The notes under the pieces were generated by a model, which made no database searches, was not told where the DNA came from, and saw nothing but the letters and a program-made list of their open reading frames with translations. From Zonotrichia leucophrys gambelii (taxonomy: Eukaryota > Chordata > Aves > Passeriformes > Passerellidae), in NCBI RefSeq assembly GCF_028769735.1, contig NC_088179.1, positions 1,550,001 to 1,614,000 of the forward strand: a stretch of DNA of 64,000 nucleotides. Reading direction: 5' to 3'. The translations under genes were made by a program, and so were the position numbers. This document shows, one piece after another, positions 37,161 to 48,713 of this stretch. Position 1 is the stretch's first letter. Each line of letters begins with the position of its first letter.

Positions 37161-38099
37161 ACATCACTCATGCACCCACCCATAGGTGCAATGTTTGTCA
37201 TGGAGACACAGGAGATTCACATGGAACAGAGGTGGCTTCTGGCACATCTGCTCTCTCCCACCTGCCCAGTGCCCACCAAGGGAGCAAGGAAGGAGCACCA
37301 GCCCCTCTCACACACAGGGAGCTGGGGAGAAGCTCCTGATCCATCCTGCAGTCCCACAGGAACATGGGCCAGCCTTCCAGAGAAAGGCCCACAAGGAAAT
37401 GGTTCTGCTTGCTGCAGGCAGTGGGATGTGACCCACCTGCAGCCCGTGGGACAGACTGCACTTCCTTCCACCAGAGTGCAGAAATGCTCTGGGGCAATGC
37501 CAGGTGTTGATCTGAGCAGCTGTCTGAGGCAGAAGGTGCTGTACAGGAGGTCTGGGTGATCCACAGGGCAACAACAGCATCGTGTGCTGATGGCTCTCCA
37601 AAGGTGGGTCAAAGCACAGAGAACATCTGAAGAACCAGGTTTATTTATCTCCACTGTTTTCCCTGCCAAACAGGAGGTACCTCGACATCCCAGTGATTGG
37701 ACACTGACATAACCTCAAAGGGTCAAGGGAAACCCAACACTTTGCTCTCTTGTGCCAGTGGACTACAGTGACTTTTGGCAGGGAGAATGGTGGGCATGAT
37801 CTGACTGACAGTGACACCAACAGGAGTTTTATCTGTTCAATCCCAAGTCTGTGATCACACCCATTCTTCCTTTGGCTACACTTCTGCTTAGGAGGACATT
37901 CTGCAGCATCAGAATAATGAAAGATATAAAAACAGCAAAGCAACAAAGCCAGAACGTTATGATAGAAATGCTTGTGAAGACGAGCACTGGACATGAGCCA
38001 TACAGCAGCTGCTGTGCAACTCCCAAGCTCTCCCTTCTAAGATGTGGGCATGACTTGACACCCACCAGAGATTTCTGAGAAGATATGAATGTGTGTTTG

Positions 38100-38560
38100 T
38101 TTGGGTTTCTAACTTTATTTGGTCAGTCAGCTCTACCTTTTAATTATGTCTGTCCTTGATTGCACTGACAAATGACTGGATGCTCAGACATATTTATTGT
38201 TCCATAATAAAATAAACCCTGCTTGATACCAACAAAATACAAACAGGGTTTATTAGAGGCAGGAGGAATTGTCCATTGTATTAATTAGTTTCATTTCTCA
38301 TTTAAAGCTGGGCATAATAGTGGATAAAATTAAGTAAATTTTCTCAATTATGTGAAGTGCATATGGTGAGCTGAATTGTGTATTGTACAATTACACATAG
38401 CTTTGGGATTCAGAGAATAGCTCTGTACCACAAAACTCTCAGCAGTGAGGAGCCTGGGGCTAATATTAGTGAAATTACTTACATAACTCGCTCTTTTATT
38501 AATGTGAAAACAGACTATGATTAAAAGCTGGAAGCTGGAGAAAGAGACTATCTGGACCAG
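38100..38560. promoter_or_regulatory. Candidate conserved non-coding element
   Basis: Unique, AT-rich, with CTTTTAATTATGTC, GTATTAATTAGTTTC and TCTTTTATTAATGTG words and CAATTATGTG. It looks like vertebrate enhancer sequence by composition. Not tested by alignment. Confidence 0.28.
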
Positions 38561-41500
38561 TTTACTAGACTAATGCTATTTATTAAATTCCAAAAATTAC
38601 TCTAGGACATACAGGTTAAAAAAAGGAGGTATTTTAGAACATTTAGATGCAGTTGGCTGGGCTGCACCACCCAGCCTGCACTTGGCACACTCTGCACATT
38701 CTGTGTGCCCATCTGAGTTCAACGAACAGTTGGTTTTATTGCCATATCCTCAGAAAATCAAGGAAAGACAAAACAAGTACAACCATGAAAAGGCTGGATG
38801 AGGGCTGCAGATTGAAGTGTGCAGCCAAACTGCAAGCAAAGGGCCCAGCCTGCATAAAGCAGAGATGCACAGGGCTGAGCTCTGCCCTGGCAGCCCAAAC
38901 ACCTTTGCAGAGCCTGTGCACCCACACCTGCACACAGCTGGCCACCCCAGCTCCACCTGGAACACCTGGGAGGGCAGGTGTCTGTCCCAGCAAATTACAC
39001 ACTGCCTGTCTACACACAGCTTAACTGAATTATTTTCTTCTGGAAGATGCATGTGCTTAATAGACCTGTCTTCTGTCCAGTCCTGTCTGTGGCAGCTGGA
39101 ATTTTCCAGCTAACAGCTCACCGTAGCAAAAATGAGAATACACGTTCCTGGGAACCTCAACTCCCTTCCTCCTTAGTCTGCAACTAATTTCCTTTAGCTG
39201 TTCTGAAAGGTCTGCTTGTTTTTTTCTCAGGCTTTCCCCATGGAATGGAATGAGAATTTAACAGGGCTTTTGCAACAGATGTTTGGGGAATCTGGTATTT
39301 AGTCTGCGACAACCGCTTTGTAAAACTGTTCCTTACTTTTGCATAAGCCACTTGATAAACCCAAATAAATGAAACTGTTCCAAAGTAGCCCTTGCTGACT
39401 CTGTTAGCACTACTGCTGCTGCACTACAGGCTGCAGCTTGAGCTTGTTGAAAGCCAACCACTGAGCTCTCCACCGTGGTACAAAGTGGCATCAGATAATT
39501 AGATGAAAATTATATCCACTGAGATAGCTGTGATCCTTCTAGGAGGGCACTGGAGACCATTTGTTGACAGAGAAAGGTGGTACAAGATCAATATCCCTTC
39601 CTTTTGAAGAAAAGCAATATCTCATGCTAGGAGCAAGCTACCACCTCCCACCAGGACATCTGCTCACCCAGCACCCACCTGGAAAACTCCACAGAACTTA
39701 GGGAAATCTGTCTGTCTGGGAAGCACTGGAGCTCCTTCAGAACTGGCTCCAGCACCATTTGTCTGCACAGGATGATTCATTTTGGCAGCATGAATTAAAC
39801 ATTAGAGCCATTCATATGGCTGGACACATCTCAGGGGATTTCACTCAAGGGCCACAGGAAGGGCTGTTCCCACAGCAGCTCTGGACTGACAGGAAGTCCT
39901 CTGTGTCTCAGGGGATTTTTGGAAATCTAGGCACTGAAATGGGGTTCCAGCATGAGCATGGGCCATTGCACACATGGAAAGAGCAAACAGAAGATTCCAG
40001 TAGGTAACACAAAGTTAATTCCCCAAGGGCAGTCATCTGCAGGGTGCTCAGAGCTTCAGAGAGCAACAGGGAAGGTTTCTGAATGAAAATTCTACAATCA
40101 GAGTCATACCAAAGTGGGTACAGATTTCTGGAAGCTGTTGAGCTTTCCCTCTGAAATTGAGAAAAATACCTCAATTTGGGTTGAATGAGCCATATTTGGG
40201 TTCCTCTGTTTGAAGATTTCTATATACTCATTATGTCAAGGCTGCTGCAAGCTCTCCCAGTGCAGTGTTAAGAATGGCTTCGAGTCATATTGGAACTGGA
40301 TTTTGAACTTTTGACTTTGCTCATCCTCCCAGACTCAAACCCCAGCCTCTCACTGTGTTAATGTCAGCAGCAATGGTGACAATTTTACTCACCCCTCTGG
40401 GAAAACAATACCGGAGATATCAGAAAACTGGGCTTGAAAAAACAAGATCCTCAAGACTTCATATAAAGCTGAAATATGCTTTAACAGTTTTACAATCATA
40501 TCAGTACTGTGAGAAGGGAATTCTGACAGGATATTTTGAATAACACAAATATCCATCAGTCCTTGAGGAGAGCATTCATTGGGCTTGGCATTGTGTCAGT
40601 CTGCATCACTCCCTCCTTCAGTGCTTCCAGCCTCCCACAAACCAGAACTCCTTCAGCCTGGAAGATGGCCTGACAGAACCAGGAAAAGGAAAGAAAATCA
40701 GGTAATGATGCTATGGCTGTGCCTGTGGTGCAGTTACCTGGCAGGAAGAAGTGGGAAGTACTGCTCATCAAAACCAGGTTCCACATCCAACTCTGGACTT
40801 TCTGAAACGTCACTGGAAAAATGAACGATTTCGTGAGCCCTAAGGATGAGCAATACTTCAGGCATGAACTTAATATTAATTTATCTCACTGACAAACAGG
40901 CAGCTCCACATTCACATGAGCTCTCCCACCTCCTGCATGGCAGGGCACCCAGCATAGCCAACCTTATACCTTGCTGCTGAGCGAGACCCTGGTGAAGGCT
41001 TCACCTCCTGGAGGCTGGCAGGAGGGGATCAGAGCAGCCAGGGAGGCTTTCAAAGCATCATTAGGCAGCATGTGTGCAGTGCTCTGCCCCTGCCAGCTCC
41101 CAGGAGCCAGGAGAGGTGGAGAGACAGCAGCTTTATTGTCTTATCTTCCATTGTGCTTTTAAATTAACACCTTTAAATGCCAGCTCTTCTTACCTTACAC
41201 AGAGACTGTAACATCACACCTCTGACCACTGAGAGCATGTTCTTCCTCTCTTTAACAAGAACATTGTGAAATTTAAGAGGTTTTTCCCTAGCATGGCAGA
41301 TATATCTATTTTTTCACTTAAAAGCAACTTAAATCACATTTGGGAGAACAAGGAAATTCATTGAAACATATTCTGATCTTGCTTAATGTTTTAATCAAGT
41401 CTCCTACGACTCATGTTGCCTTTTACTAGCACATAGGCAGGTTTAACATATTGTTCAGAATCACTGCAGGAAAAACGCCATAACCCAAAAGTGAACAGGT

Positions 41501-42517
41501 TCCAGGGCACAGGGACACCGCCCCTGAAGCCAGGGTGCCACAGCAGAAAGCAGAGGTGGTGATTTTCTAACACTCACAAGCTGTGTCCAAAGCTAACAGC
41601 TATTCCCAAACTGACAGCTGCTCCACACGGCGCCTCCTGCAGCAGCAGAGCACGGGGAATCTGCTCAGAACCTGAGATAAAGGCAGCAACACAAACAGTG
41701 GCTGACTGTGTTCCCTGCTGGAAAAGGGAGAACAAACAGCTCACTTAGTCTCACACTGCTGTCAGAGACGGAAGGACCTCTAATCTGCTGGGGAGCCAGC
41801 CAGAGGGGCGTGCTGGCCTCCAGAAGCAAGGCTTTGTGCAAAACTGCAAATGCTGTTTCCATATGAAACACAGAGGGGTGAAGATATGCAGGAAGAAAAT
41901 TGCCCCTTCTCCATCCCCAGCTCAGCCCTTCAGCTGTGTCTGCTGCCCTTCTGTGAGAAAGAACAGCTCCACCAAGCTTTCCCCAAGAAATGTGTGTTGT
42001 GTTTGCCTAAGCCTGTGCTTGCCCACACCCTCCTGGGTCACTGCTCTGCTCCACACCATGGCACAGCAATGGGCACACAGGACATCTGCTCCTCTGGCCT
42101 TCAACCACCACAGCAGAACCTGCTGCAAGCCTGAGGCCTGCACACAACAAAGGAATATATACACATCCCCTGCCTGCTAGGTGGGCAGTGCTTCTGCTGG
42201 AAGTAAGATGCACCACTGTGGGAATCCATACATTCAGAAGGTTTTGGGAAAGCTGCAAAAGGCAGGCCTCAGAGACAGCAGAACTGTGATGGGAGCTAAG
42301 CAGTAGCCATGAGATTGGTCAGCAGAAAAATTATGTAAAGTGTAGAAAAGCAAAGACAAATAGAACAATGATCTGTGTATTAATGCTTGACTAGAATAAC
42401 TCTCTAAGCTACAGAAAAGTTTATCTAGCAAGATATTAGGAAGGTTAAAGCTTAATAATGGAACTCTGTGTATTGTGTTTTAAGGCTCACAAGCAGGTAT
42501 TGTATTTGAAATAAGCA

Positions 42518-42523
42518 AGCATT
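42518..42523. repeat. Target site duplication, left (AGCATT)
   Basis: An exact match to 42910-42915, bracketing the TG...CA ends of the nested LTR. Confidence 0.88.
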
Positions 42524-42909
42524 TGTGATGGTGCTCACAGGGGTTCTTGGATGAGGGAAGAGACGAGGATCTGACTCCATGTTTCAGAAGGCTTGATTTA
42601 TTATTTTATTATATATTTTACATTAAAACTATACTAAAAGAACAGAAGAAAAGGTTTCATCAGAAGCCTAACTAAGAATAGAATACCAAAGAATGATAAC
42701 AAAGGTTTGTGGCTTGGGCTCTGTGTCTGAGCCAGCTGGGCTGTGATTGGCCATTAATTAGAAACAGCCACATGAGCCCAATCCCAGATGCACCTGTTGC
42801 ATCCCACAGCAGCAGATAACCATTGTTTACATTTTGTTCCTGAGGCCTGTCAGCTTCTCAGGAGGAAAAATCCTAAGGAAAGGATTTTCCATAAAAGATG
42901 TCTGCGACA
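42524..42909 (-). mobile_element. Solo LTR, ERV family A, copy 5, nested, with 6-bp target duplication
   Basis: The element is 386 bp. On the minus strand it begins TGTCGCAGACATC and ends CCATCACA, so both TG...CA ends are intact. Exact AGCATT repeats flank it (42518-42523 and 42910-42915). The minus strand carries overlapping AATAAA/AATAAT words at about 42597-42612 and a GGCCAATCACAG CCAAT box near 42748. It is the best-preserved family-A copy here and is inserted in the family-B LTR. Confidence 0.93.
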
Positions 42910-42915
42910 AGCATT
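42910..42915. repeat. Target site duplication, right (AGCATT)
   Basis: The second copy of AGCATT. Older LTR sequence resumes right after it. Confidence 0.88.
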
Positions 42916-43170
42916 GTTTTAACCAAAGGTATGTGTGCTTGTAGTGATTGGATAGAACTACTGTCAATGTGCTTCTGCTTTGTGTGATTGGTCAAAAAAC
43001 TTTTAAAGTAAGTTGTAACATTAAGTTCTTTATCTGCTGCCTGGGATAGGAGCTGCTGGCATCTTCCCACTGTCGTAACCATGTAATGAGGCTGATGCTG
43101 GAAAATCAAACAGCTCAAGGCACATTCCCAGCAGTCCTGTCCTGTTGATGCTTTGTACAGAGACCCCAAC

Positions 43171-43565
43171 CGGTGATACAGCACCAAGGGGTGCTGAGGA
43201 GAAGGCCAAGGGGGGATGTGGCCTCTCCTGCAGGACACAGTGCTCATGTGGCAGCCCCACTTCCAACATGGGGCACATCCAGTTTGCCCTTGCAGCTGGG
43301 AAATGGCAGCTCCAGGTTGGAGCTACAAGTGCGAGCAGGAAGGACCCAGAGAAGTGGAGAGGCTCCACACAGCTTGGCAAGGAGCCCACTGCTTCCTCCA
43401 AAAAACCACCACGAGCCTTCCAGCTGGGTTTGTTTCACAGCAAAGGGCTCTGTTACAAAGCTGTGTGGGAGAAAGAAGAAATAAATGCCCCCAAGGCTGC
43501 TGTGAAGAGCACACTTCAGAGCAGCTGCTCTCTCTGTTATCTAATCTGAATTTTAATGGAGCTTT
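43171..43565. other. Non-coding spacer
   Basis: This lies between the nested LTR pair and the CpG cluster. No exon or repeat is recognised, although overlapping open frames exist on both strands. Confidence 0.5.
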
Positions 43566-43760
43566 TTCCCCCTGTGTTGCCCGGGGTACCCTGTGCACGT
43601 GCTGCTCCGGGAAGGCAGCCCAGCGCGCCCGCACAGGCCGCAGGGGCAGGAGCCGAGCAGGCCTCGCTCTGCGCACGCTGCCCCGCGAGACATCCCCCGG
43701 TGCCACCCCTTCGTCTGCTAAATGTCTCCCAATTGCCAGCTCCCTCGGGGATTCTAAATA
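43566..43760. promoter_or_regulatory. Short CpG cluster (possible promoter or first exon)
   Basis: By my count about 16 CpG in roughly 190 bp, including AGCGCGCCCGC and CCCCGCGAGAC, in a window where CpG is otherwise sparse. It could be an alternative promoter or 5' UTR of GPC1, a divergent lncRNA promoter, or an enhancer-linked CpG island. Neither strand encodes the glypican exon-1 motif, so it is not the known coding first exon. No TATA box is visible. Confidence 0.55.
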
Positions 43761-44350
43761 TTAAATGAAAGAAGGTTATTACAACATGCCCAGCAACAGA
43801 AATTGGGGTGAGGCTGGCGGTCACGGATAGCCTGGGCCAGAGTTAATTAATACATGCTCGCTCCGATTTTTTTTTCTTGTTTTGATAAAGGGCAATTTAT
43901 AGTCGGCATGACTGTCACAATGCCCCATGACCCTCAGTCTAATTATAAAATATAATGTGAAAGTGCAAATGCAAGATCCTAGCAAAGAAATCCCGGTCTT
44001 CTGCAGCTTTTACTTTTTCTCATTCCAGCTTTCTTTCTCCCAGAGCGTAGCTGTGGCTCGGAGTGCACGATAAGCCCAGCACGTTAATGTGTGTTTATTT
44101 AGAGACCTCTCTAATGTGTTTGTGTTGTGCGTTTCTAGAGCTACAGACCAAAACAGGCAAGGTAACAGCTACCCAACACAGAGCAAATTCCCAGAGGGAA
44201 AGACAAGAAGGGTTAGTTGCTGAATGCATCTTAGTCAGGAGAGAAGCTGGAGCTGTTTTAATTGTTCATCAATCAATTAACGGCACTCTCAAATGTCTAA
44301 TTAAGCAGACAACTGGAATTAAGCAAAGGGCATCTCTGAAATGCCAGCCC
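43761..44350. promoter_or_regulatory. Candidate developmental enhancer next to the CpG cluster
   Basis: Unique AT-rich sequence with many homeodomain-type cores (AGAGTTAATTAATACATG, TCTAATTATAAAAT, ATCAATCAATTAACGG, GTCTAATTAAGC, GGAATTAAGC) and a GATAAAGGGCAATTTATAG stretch. The density of TAAT cores with retained CpGs (TAGTCGGCAT, AACGGC) and no repeats is what one sees in constrained non-coding DNA. Function is inferred. Confidence 0.4.
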
Positions 44351-46939
44351 TCTTAACGAAAGCACTTCTTATGTTCAAGTGAGTACTTGATTAAGGTGTG
44401 CTTGTGTGGAGAGACGTGCAGGAAAATCCCCAGCCGAGCCATTAGCATGTCTCCCTGGCAAGGCTCTGAAAAATCAATCCTCTGGTGCTGCAACTTAACC
44501 TTCACATCCAAGCAGGCACCTGAGCTGGGTGGCAAAGCCAGAACAAATCAGCCTTGTTCAGGTGTGGCACAAACACTGAGGTGCCCTCTGTGGGCACGCT
44601 GGGCTGGGTCAGCACGGAGGGAACGGTGACACGGGCCATGCCCAAGGACAAGGACACCTCCAGGGTGGCAGGGGCAGCACAGCAGGCCAGAGGTTTGATG
44701 TGAGCACCCTACATCAGGCTGGGAAAGCAGCAGCAGCTCCTGGGGGTCTGCTGCTCTTCCAGGGACAAAGCTCTGCAAAGAGGGCAGAACCTCCCAGGCC
44801 CCACCTGTGGGCAGCTGAATCACCAGCACAGTGGGGGATGAACATCCCATGGCAGCTGGAAACCACATCCTCACAGAGGGGCAGTGAGAGCACCCTGGCA
44901 GTGCAGCAAGGGGGACACTGAAATCCTGTCATCACTGGGCAAGGATGGCTCCCAGCTAGCATGAGGATGCTGCCACCATTGATTCCCCGTACATCAGGGA
45001 CACCACAGCCCCTGAGTGAAACCATGCATTAAAAGCAAGCAGGAGATTCAGCATGGAGCAGAGAAGATTCCAAACTGATCCACTTTTTCTTTCGTGCTCC
45101 CAGGAATCGAGAAGTATCCACAAAAGCTCCAGAGCTGGTTGTTCACACTGCATCACACAGCACATGCTGTGGGTCTGTGCTGCAGCTGTTTCATTTCCAC
45201 AGCTGTGTCCAAATACTTACAACAACAAAAAAATCAAAATTAAAAGTCACAAGAGACAAGAAAAGAATTTCCAGAACTCCCCTGGAACTCTTCTGCCAAG
45301 GGCTGAGGCTGTTTCTGTACAGTAAAGTTACCCACAAAACAGCCTGGTAAAGAAAAAAAACCCAAAGTTGTCCTTCGAGAAGATGACAAAAAGCAAGAGT
45401 TCAGTTGGCTCCTCTGGCACATTTACTTACAGAAGGAACTCCTGAGCCTCTCTCCAACAGGATAGAAAGTCCCTAAAAATAACCCAGTGAAAGCTGATAG
45501 AGCCATCCTAAAAATCTCTCTGGTGGGTTTAGTCCTGAAGTGTGATACTTTGATACCAACTTTGGCCTTAAGCCCAACTTACTAGCACATACCAGTCCAG
45601 GGAGATCAGTTTTCTTTCATCTTTAGAGGTTTTTTCCACTCTGGCAGATACTCTGTCTCCTTGTCTGCTTCTCCAGTTGCCCCAACATCACAAATTACCA
45701 TCAAAACTTTGTGTACTTGCTTTCCAAATGTGTAAGGTGATAAAATAACAAGTGCTTATTTTGCAGGAAGGGAGCTGTGATATTGGGATTTATATTTCTG
45801 AGCAGAGTCTGTCTCTTAAAAACAAACCCAAACAAACCAAACCATAAGAAAGAAAATTTTAAAAAATCCAAGAAGCCATCTCCCTAATCAGGTGCTCTTG
45901 CAATGGGTATCTAAGTGAAGAACAAATATTGCAAGCTTACTACAGTAAAAACTGTTTTAATGCAACAGTTCTCACAAATATAATCAAGGTAGAAAAGCCT
46001 GAAGTGTGACACAATTCTTGTTTTTCTTAAATATTTTCTGCAAATTTCAGTAATTATTTATGCTGCTGCTTCTGTAAATAAGTACTGTCAAAATGAAAAA
46101 AGAAATGGAAAAAACCTCAGTCATGATAGCAGCTCCCACACTGCCTTGGAGCTCAGCTTCAGCAAACTTACATTGGCCTGTTGCAGTATTGATAAAGTTT
46201 TTTATTATATCTTTTTTAAAATTCTACATTTCAAACTCTTGCTATAAAGAAGCCTAGATGGTATAAAATTGTATCTGAATAAGAAAAAAAATCAAGGAAA
46301 CTCTTCCACAAAGGAAATTACTATCAAAATTGATGCTTCCTGCCATGTTGAAATTCCAATAAGCATTTATCTCAGCAAATCCTCAGCAGCCTCTGACATT
46401 TCTATTATTGGGGCTGACTGGGTTCATCCTACCCTTATGAGAACAAATAGTGCAAGATCCTGGGGGAAGGGACCTGTGCAATAGCAGGCACATCACTCAG
46501 AACCTGAAGCAGGGGGAAAGTTGGTTTTTCCCAGGCGTGATGCCAAAGGGCAGTGGGAGCAGAGGACAGAGCCAGCAGCTGGGTGTCCCCTGGCACTCAG
46601 AGGGGCTGTGGTGGTGACATCCTCATGCCCTGAGCCAGGCAGTGCAACAGGGATGGGCTCCAGCCCTCTGGGGAGCATGGAAGGTGCCTGATCCTGCCAG
46701 GCTTCCTGCCCACAGCCCAGCCCATCCCCAGGTGATCATCAGTATTGGAATATGAATCCCAATATTACCAGTTAGATTGTGCCTGGGCCAGTCTGACCCT
46801 CGCTGCCAGGCCAAAGGCGGCTTCTGTGGTGCTTCACCCCAGAGACACCTTTAGCTTGCTGATGGTTTCAGCTGGGCACTAAACAAGTCCAGGCTTTTTA
46901 GGGACTCCGTTTACCTCAGGAGGAAAGCTTCAGGCAATG
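44351..46939. other. Non-coding stretch
   Basis: No gene or repeat family is recognised. Positions 44600-44960 are GC-richer with chance frames. Positions 45720-46320 are AT-rich. Confidence 0.5.
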
Positions 46940-47560
46940 GTGAAGAGAAAAAGGAGAGGATTCTGCTGGAGGGTTATTATATCCAGAGGTTTGTTCCATG
47001 GTTACAGAGGTCTGAATCTTAGGAACAGCTCCAACAGAATAGCGGCCGCATGGCCTGATTCACCTTTTAAGCTCCCGGGGCAGGGGGAGGGGAGGGGACA
47101 GGTGAGCCACCAACCAGGTGGGAGGGGCAGGGTCTCAGGGGAGAATGACTGCTAGACAGGCCAATGACCCGCAGGTCTGAGGGGCATCCTTTGAACTTGA
47201 CCAACCACACGACGCCTTGTTGGAATGTTAAGCCTGATTGACAGGACTCATTCAGCAAGGGACGAGGGGGGAGGGGAAGAGGGTATTGGTACACCTGGGG
47301 AAGGGACCTGAAAGTTTAAAACACACCGCAACATCCAGCAAGGGAGGGAGGCATCAGCCTGGCCACAAATGGCCCAGTGAACCCGAAATGGATCATATCC
47401 ATGCCAGATGTGACACACAGCCACCTCTGCCTGGTGCTGCCTGGGATTGCTGCAGGCTGAAATTGGACAAGAACACAACAGGGCTACAGGGAAAGGCAAA
47501 ATCCATGAGTGCAAAATAAAGCAAGGCACCCCAAGGGAAAGAAGGCCCCTAAGTGAAGTT
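46940..47560 (+). mobile_element. Candidate GC-rich ERV LTR
   Basis: The segment has an LTR-like order: a CCAAT box (GGCCAATGACC near 47160), a TATA-like GTTTAAAAC near 47315, then about 200 bp later AATAAAG at about 47515 followed by a short GC-rich end. It is richer in CpG than its flanks and includes a NotI site (GCGGCCGC) near 47042. Ends and target duplication were not resolved. A real promoter with a short exon is an alternative. Confidence 0.4.
47077..47097 (+). other. G-quadruplex motif
   Basis: Four runs of at least four G with loops of 2, 1 and 1 bases. By the standard G4 pattern this is a strong candidate. It lies in the candidate GC-rich LTR, upstream of its TATA-like word. Confidence 0.8.
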
Positions 47561-48713
47561 GGCGGTGGACAAAGTGCTCTAGAAAATTAATCCAGGGATG
47601 TGCATTTATCTGGGGGCTGCTCCTGCCATAAAAAGGGACAGTTCAGTACCACACTGAGCCCGGTGCCACCACAGGGGGAAGCTCCCAGCGGCCAAAGGAG
47701 CTCCCTGCCCAGCAGAGGGGTGTGAGGGAGCTCTGCCTCATCCCCAGCTCTGGCACGGGCTGGTGTCTTGCTGCTGCCAACAGCCACCATGCAGCACTGC
47801 CTGTCCCTGAGCAGCACCACTGCCAAAACCTGTGTGCCCTTCCTGCCTGAGAACCAAGGCCCTTGGTTAAATGTTACTTCTGTGACTCCTTCCTCACAGA
47901 TGTACAGACAGCCTTAATGCTTTTGAGAAATCAACAGAACTTGTCCTGTGACCTTCCATCATACATTTGCTCTTTCAGAAATAGCTATCCTAATTCTCTT
48001 AACCTTTTTTTTGTGTGCTGGGTGTTTTTTGTTTATTTTTTTGGTTGTTTTTTTGTTTGTTTTTTGTTGGTGTTTTTTTAAATTGGAACTCTTCCAGTTC
48101 CTAAAATTAGTGGTCAATCTGTCCCCATAGCCCACAGCAGTACTGCCAGCAAACCCAGAGAAAGAGGCCTTGAGGCTCACACATGTGTTCAGATTTAGAA
48201 AGCCAAAAGTAAAGAAACAAGCAGTATTGTAAATCCTTGGCTATTTGGAAATTATTTTCTGAAATAACTACAAAGGTAGAACCTCTCCAAGTAAGTGACT
48301 CTGCACTACTGCAGTACTCATATATATACCCTCATACCTCACCCACTGACAGCTTATCCATTCTCACCCCATTGATCCAGGCAGATCCCAGAAATCCCCC
48401 ATGGAAGAGCAGACTGGGAATACAGAGATCAGATGCTATGGATTATGCACAGAAGAGAGAAGGAGAACTCTTAGGGAGCCTGGTAACCAGCAGAACTAAT
48501 GATGAAATACCTGTCTTGTGCTTATGCCTGATGTGGTAACAACATTTATTTTCCAAAGGTACCCCAGAGGCCAGAGGAGCTCTGCTCTGCCAGTGAGCAC
48601 TGCCTGACAGCTGCTGTCAGTTTTTCCCCCTTGCTGCTGCTGTTCCATGGGGCAGCATGGACAGAACCTTTGCTCCTGCCTGGCCACGTTCCTGCTGCAA
48701 TGTCCAGCATGGC
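47561..48713. other. Non-coding spacer with a T-rich tract
   Basis: Unique sequence except for a T/G-rich tract at 48005-48081 built of TTTTTTTG-like runs. No exon is recognised. Confidence 0.5.
48005..48081. repeat. Poly(T)/TTTTG low-complexity tract
   Basis: Six or more T runs of 6-8 bases broken by G and TG. It could be an old retroposon tail on the minus strand, but no retroposed body is recognisable beside it. Confidence 0.85.

Larger units (their letters stand above)
33986..42216. other. Long non-coding stretch with two AT-rich candidate regulatory tracts
   Basis: No exon is recognised. Positions 37170-37670 are GC-richer and give chance frames on both strands. Tracts 36660-37160 and 38100-38560 are listed separately. 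The rest is unique sequence without recognisable repeat families. Confidence 0.5.
42217..43170 (+). mobile_element. Older ERV LTR (family B), split by a younger LTR
   Basis: It starts TGTGGGAATCCATACATTC and, after removing 42524-42909 and one duplicated hexamer, continues GTTTTAACCAAAGG. The downstream part has two ATTGG boxes (near 42946 and 42990), a TTTTAAAG TATA-like word, and TCTTTATCTGCTGCCTGGGA followed by GTAATGAGGCTGATGCTGG. This layout fits U3-R-U5, and I recall similar LTRs in songbirds. The 3' edge is uncertain and no target duplication was resolved. No proviral genes flank it. Confidence 0.65.

Noticed and set aside
39241..39252. Short GGAAT repeat as a satellite remnant
   Set aside because: Only two units, within chance.
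43556..43824. CpG cluster as GPC1 coding exon 1
   Set aside because: Neither strand encodes a signal peptide followed by the glypican first Cys motif, so only a non-coding first exon or promoter remains possible.
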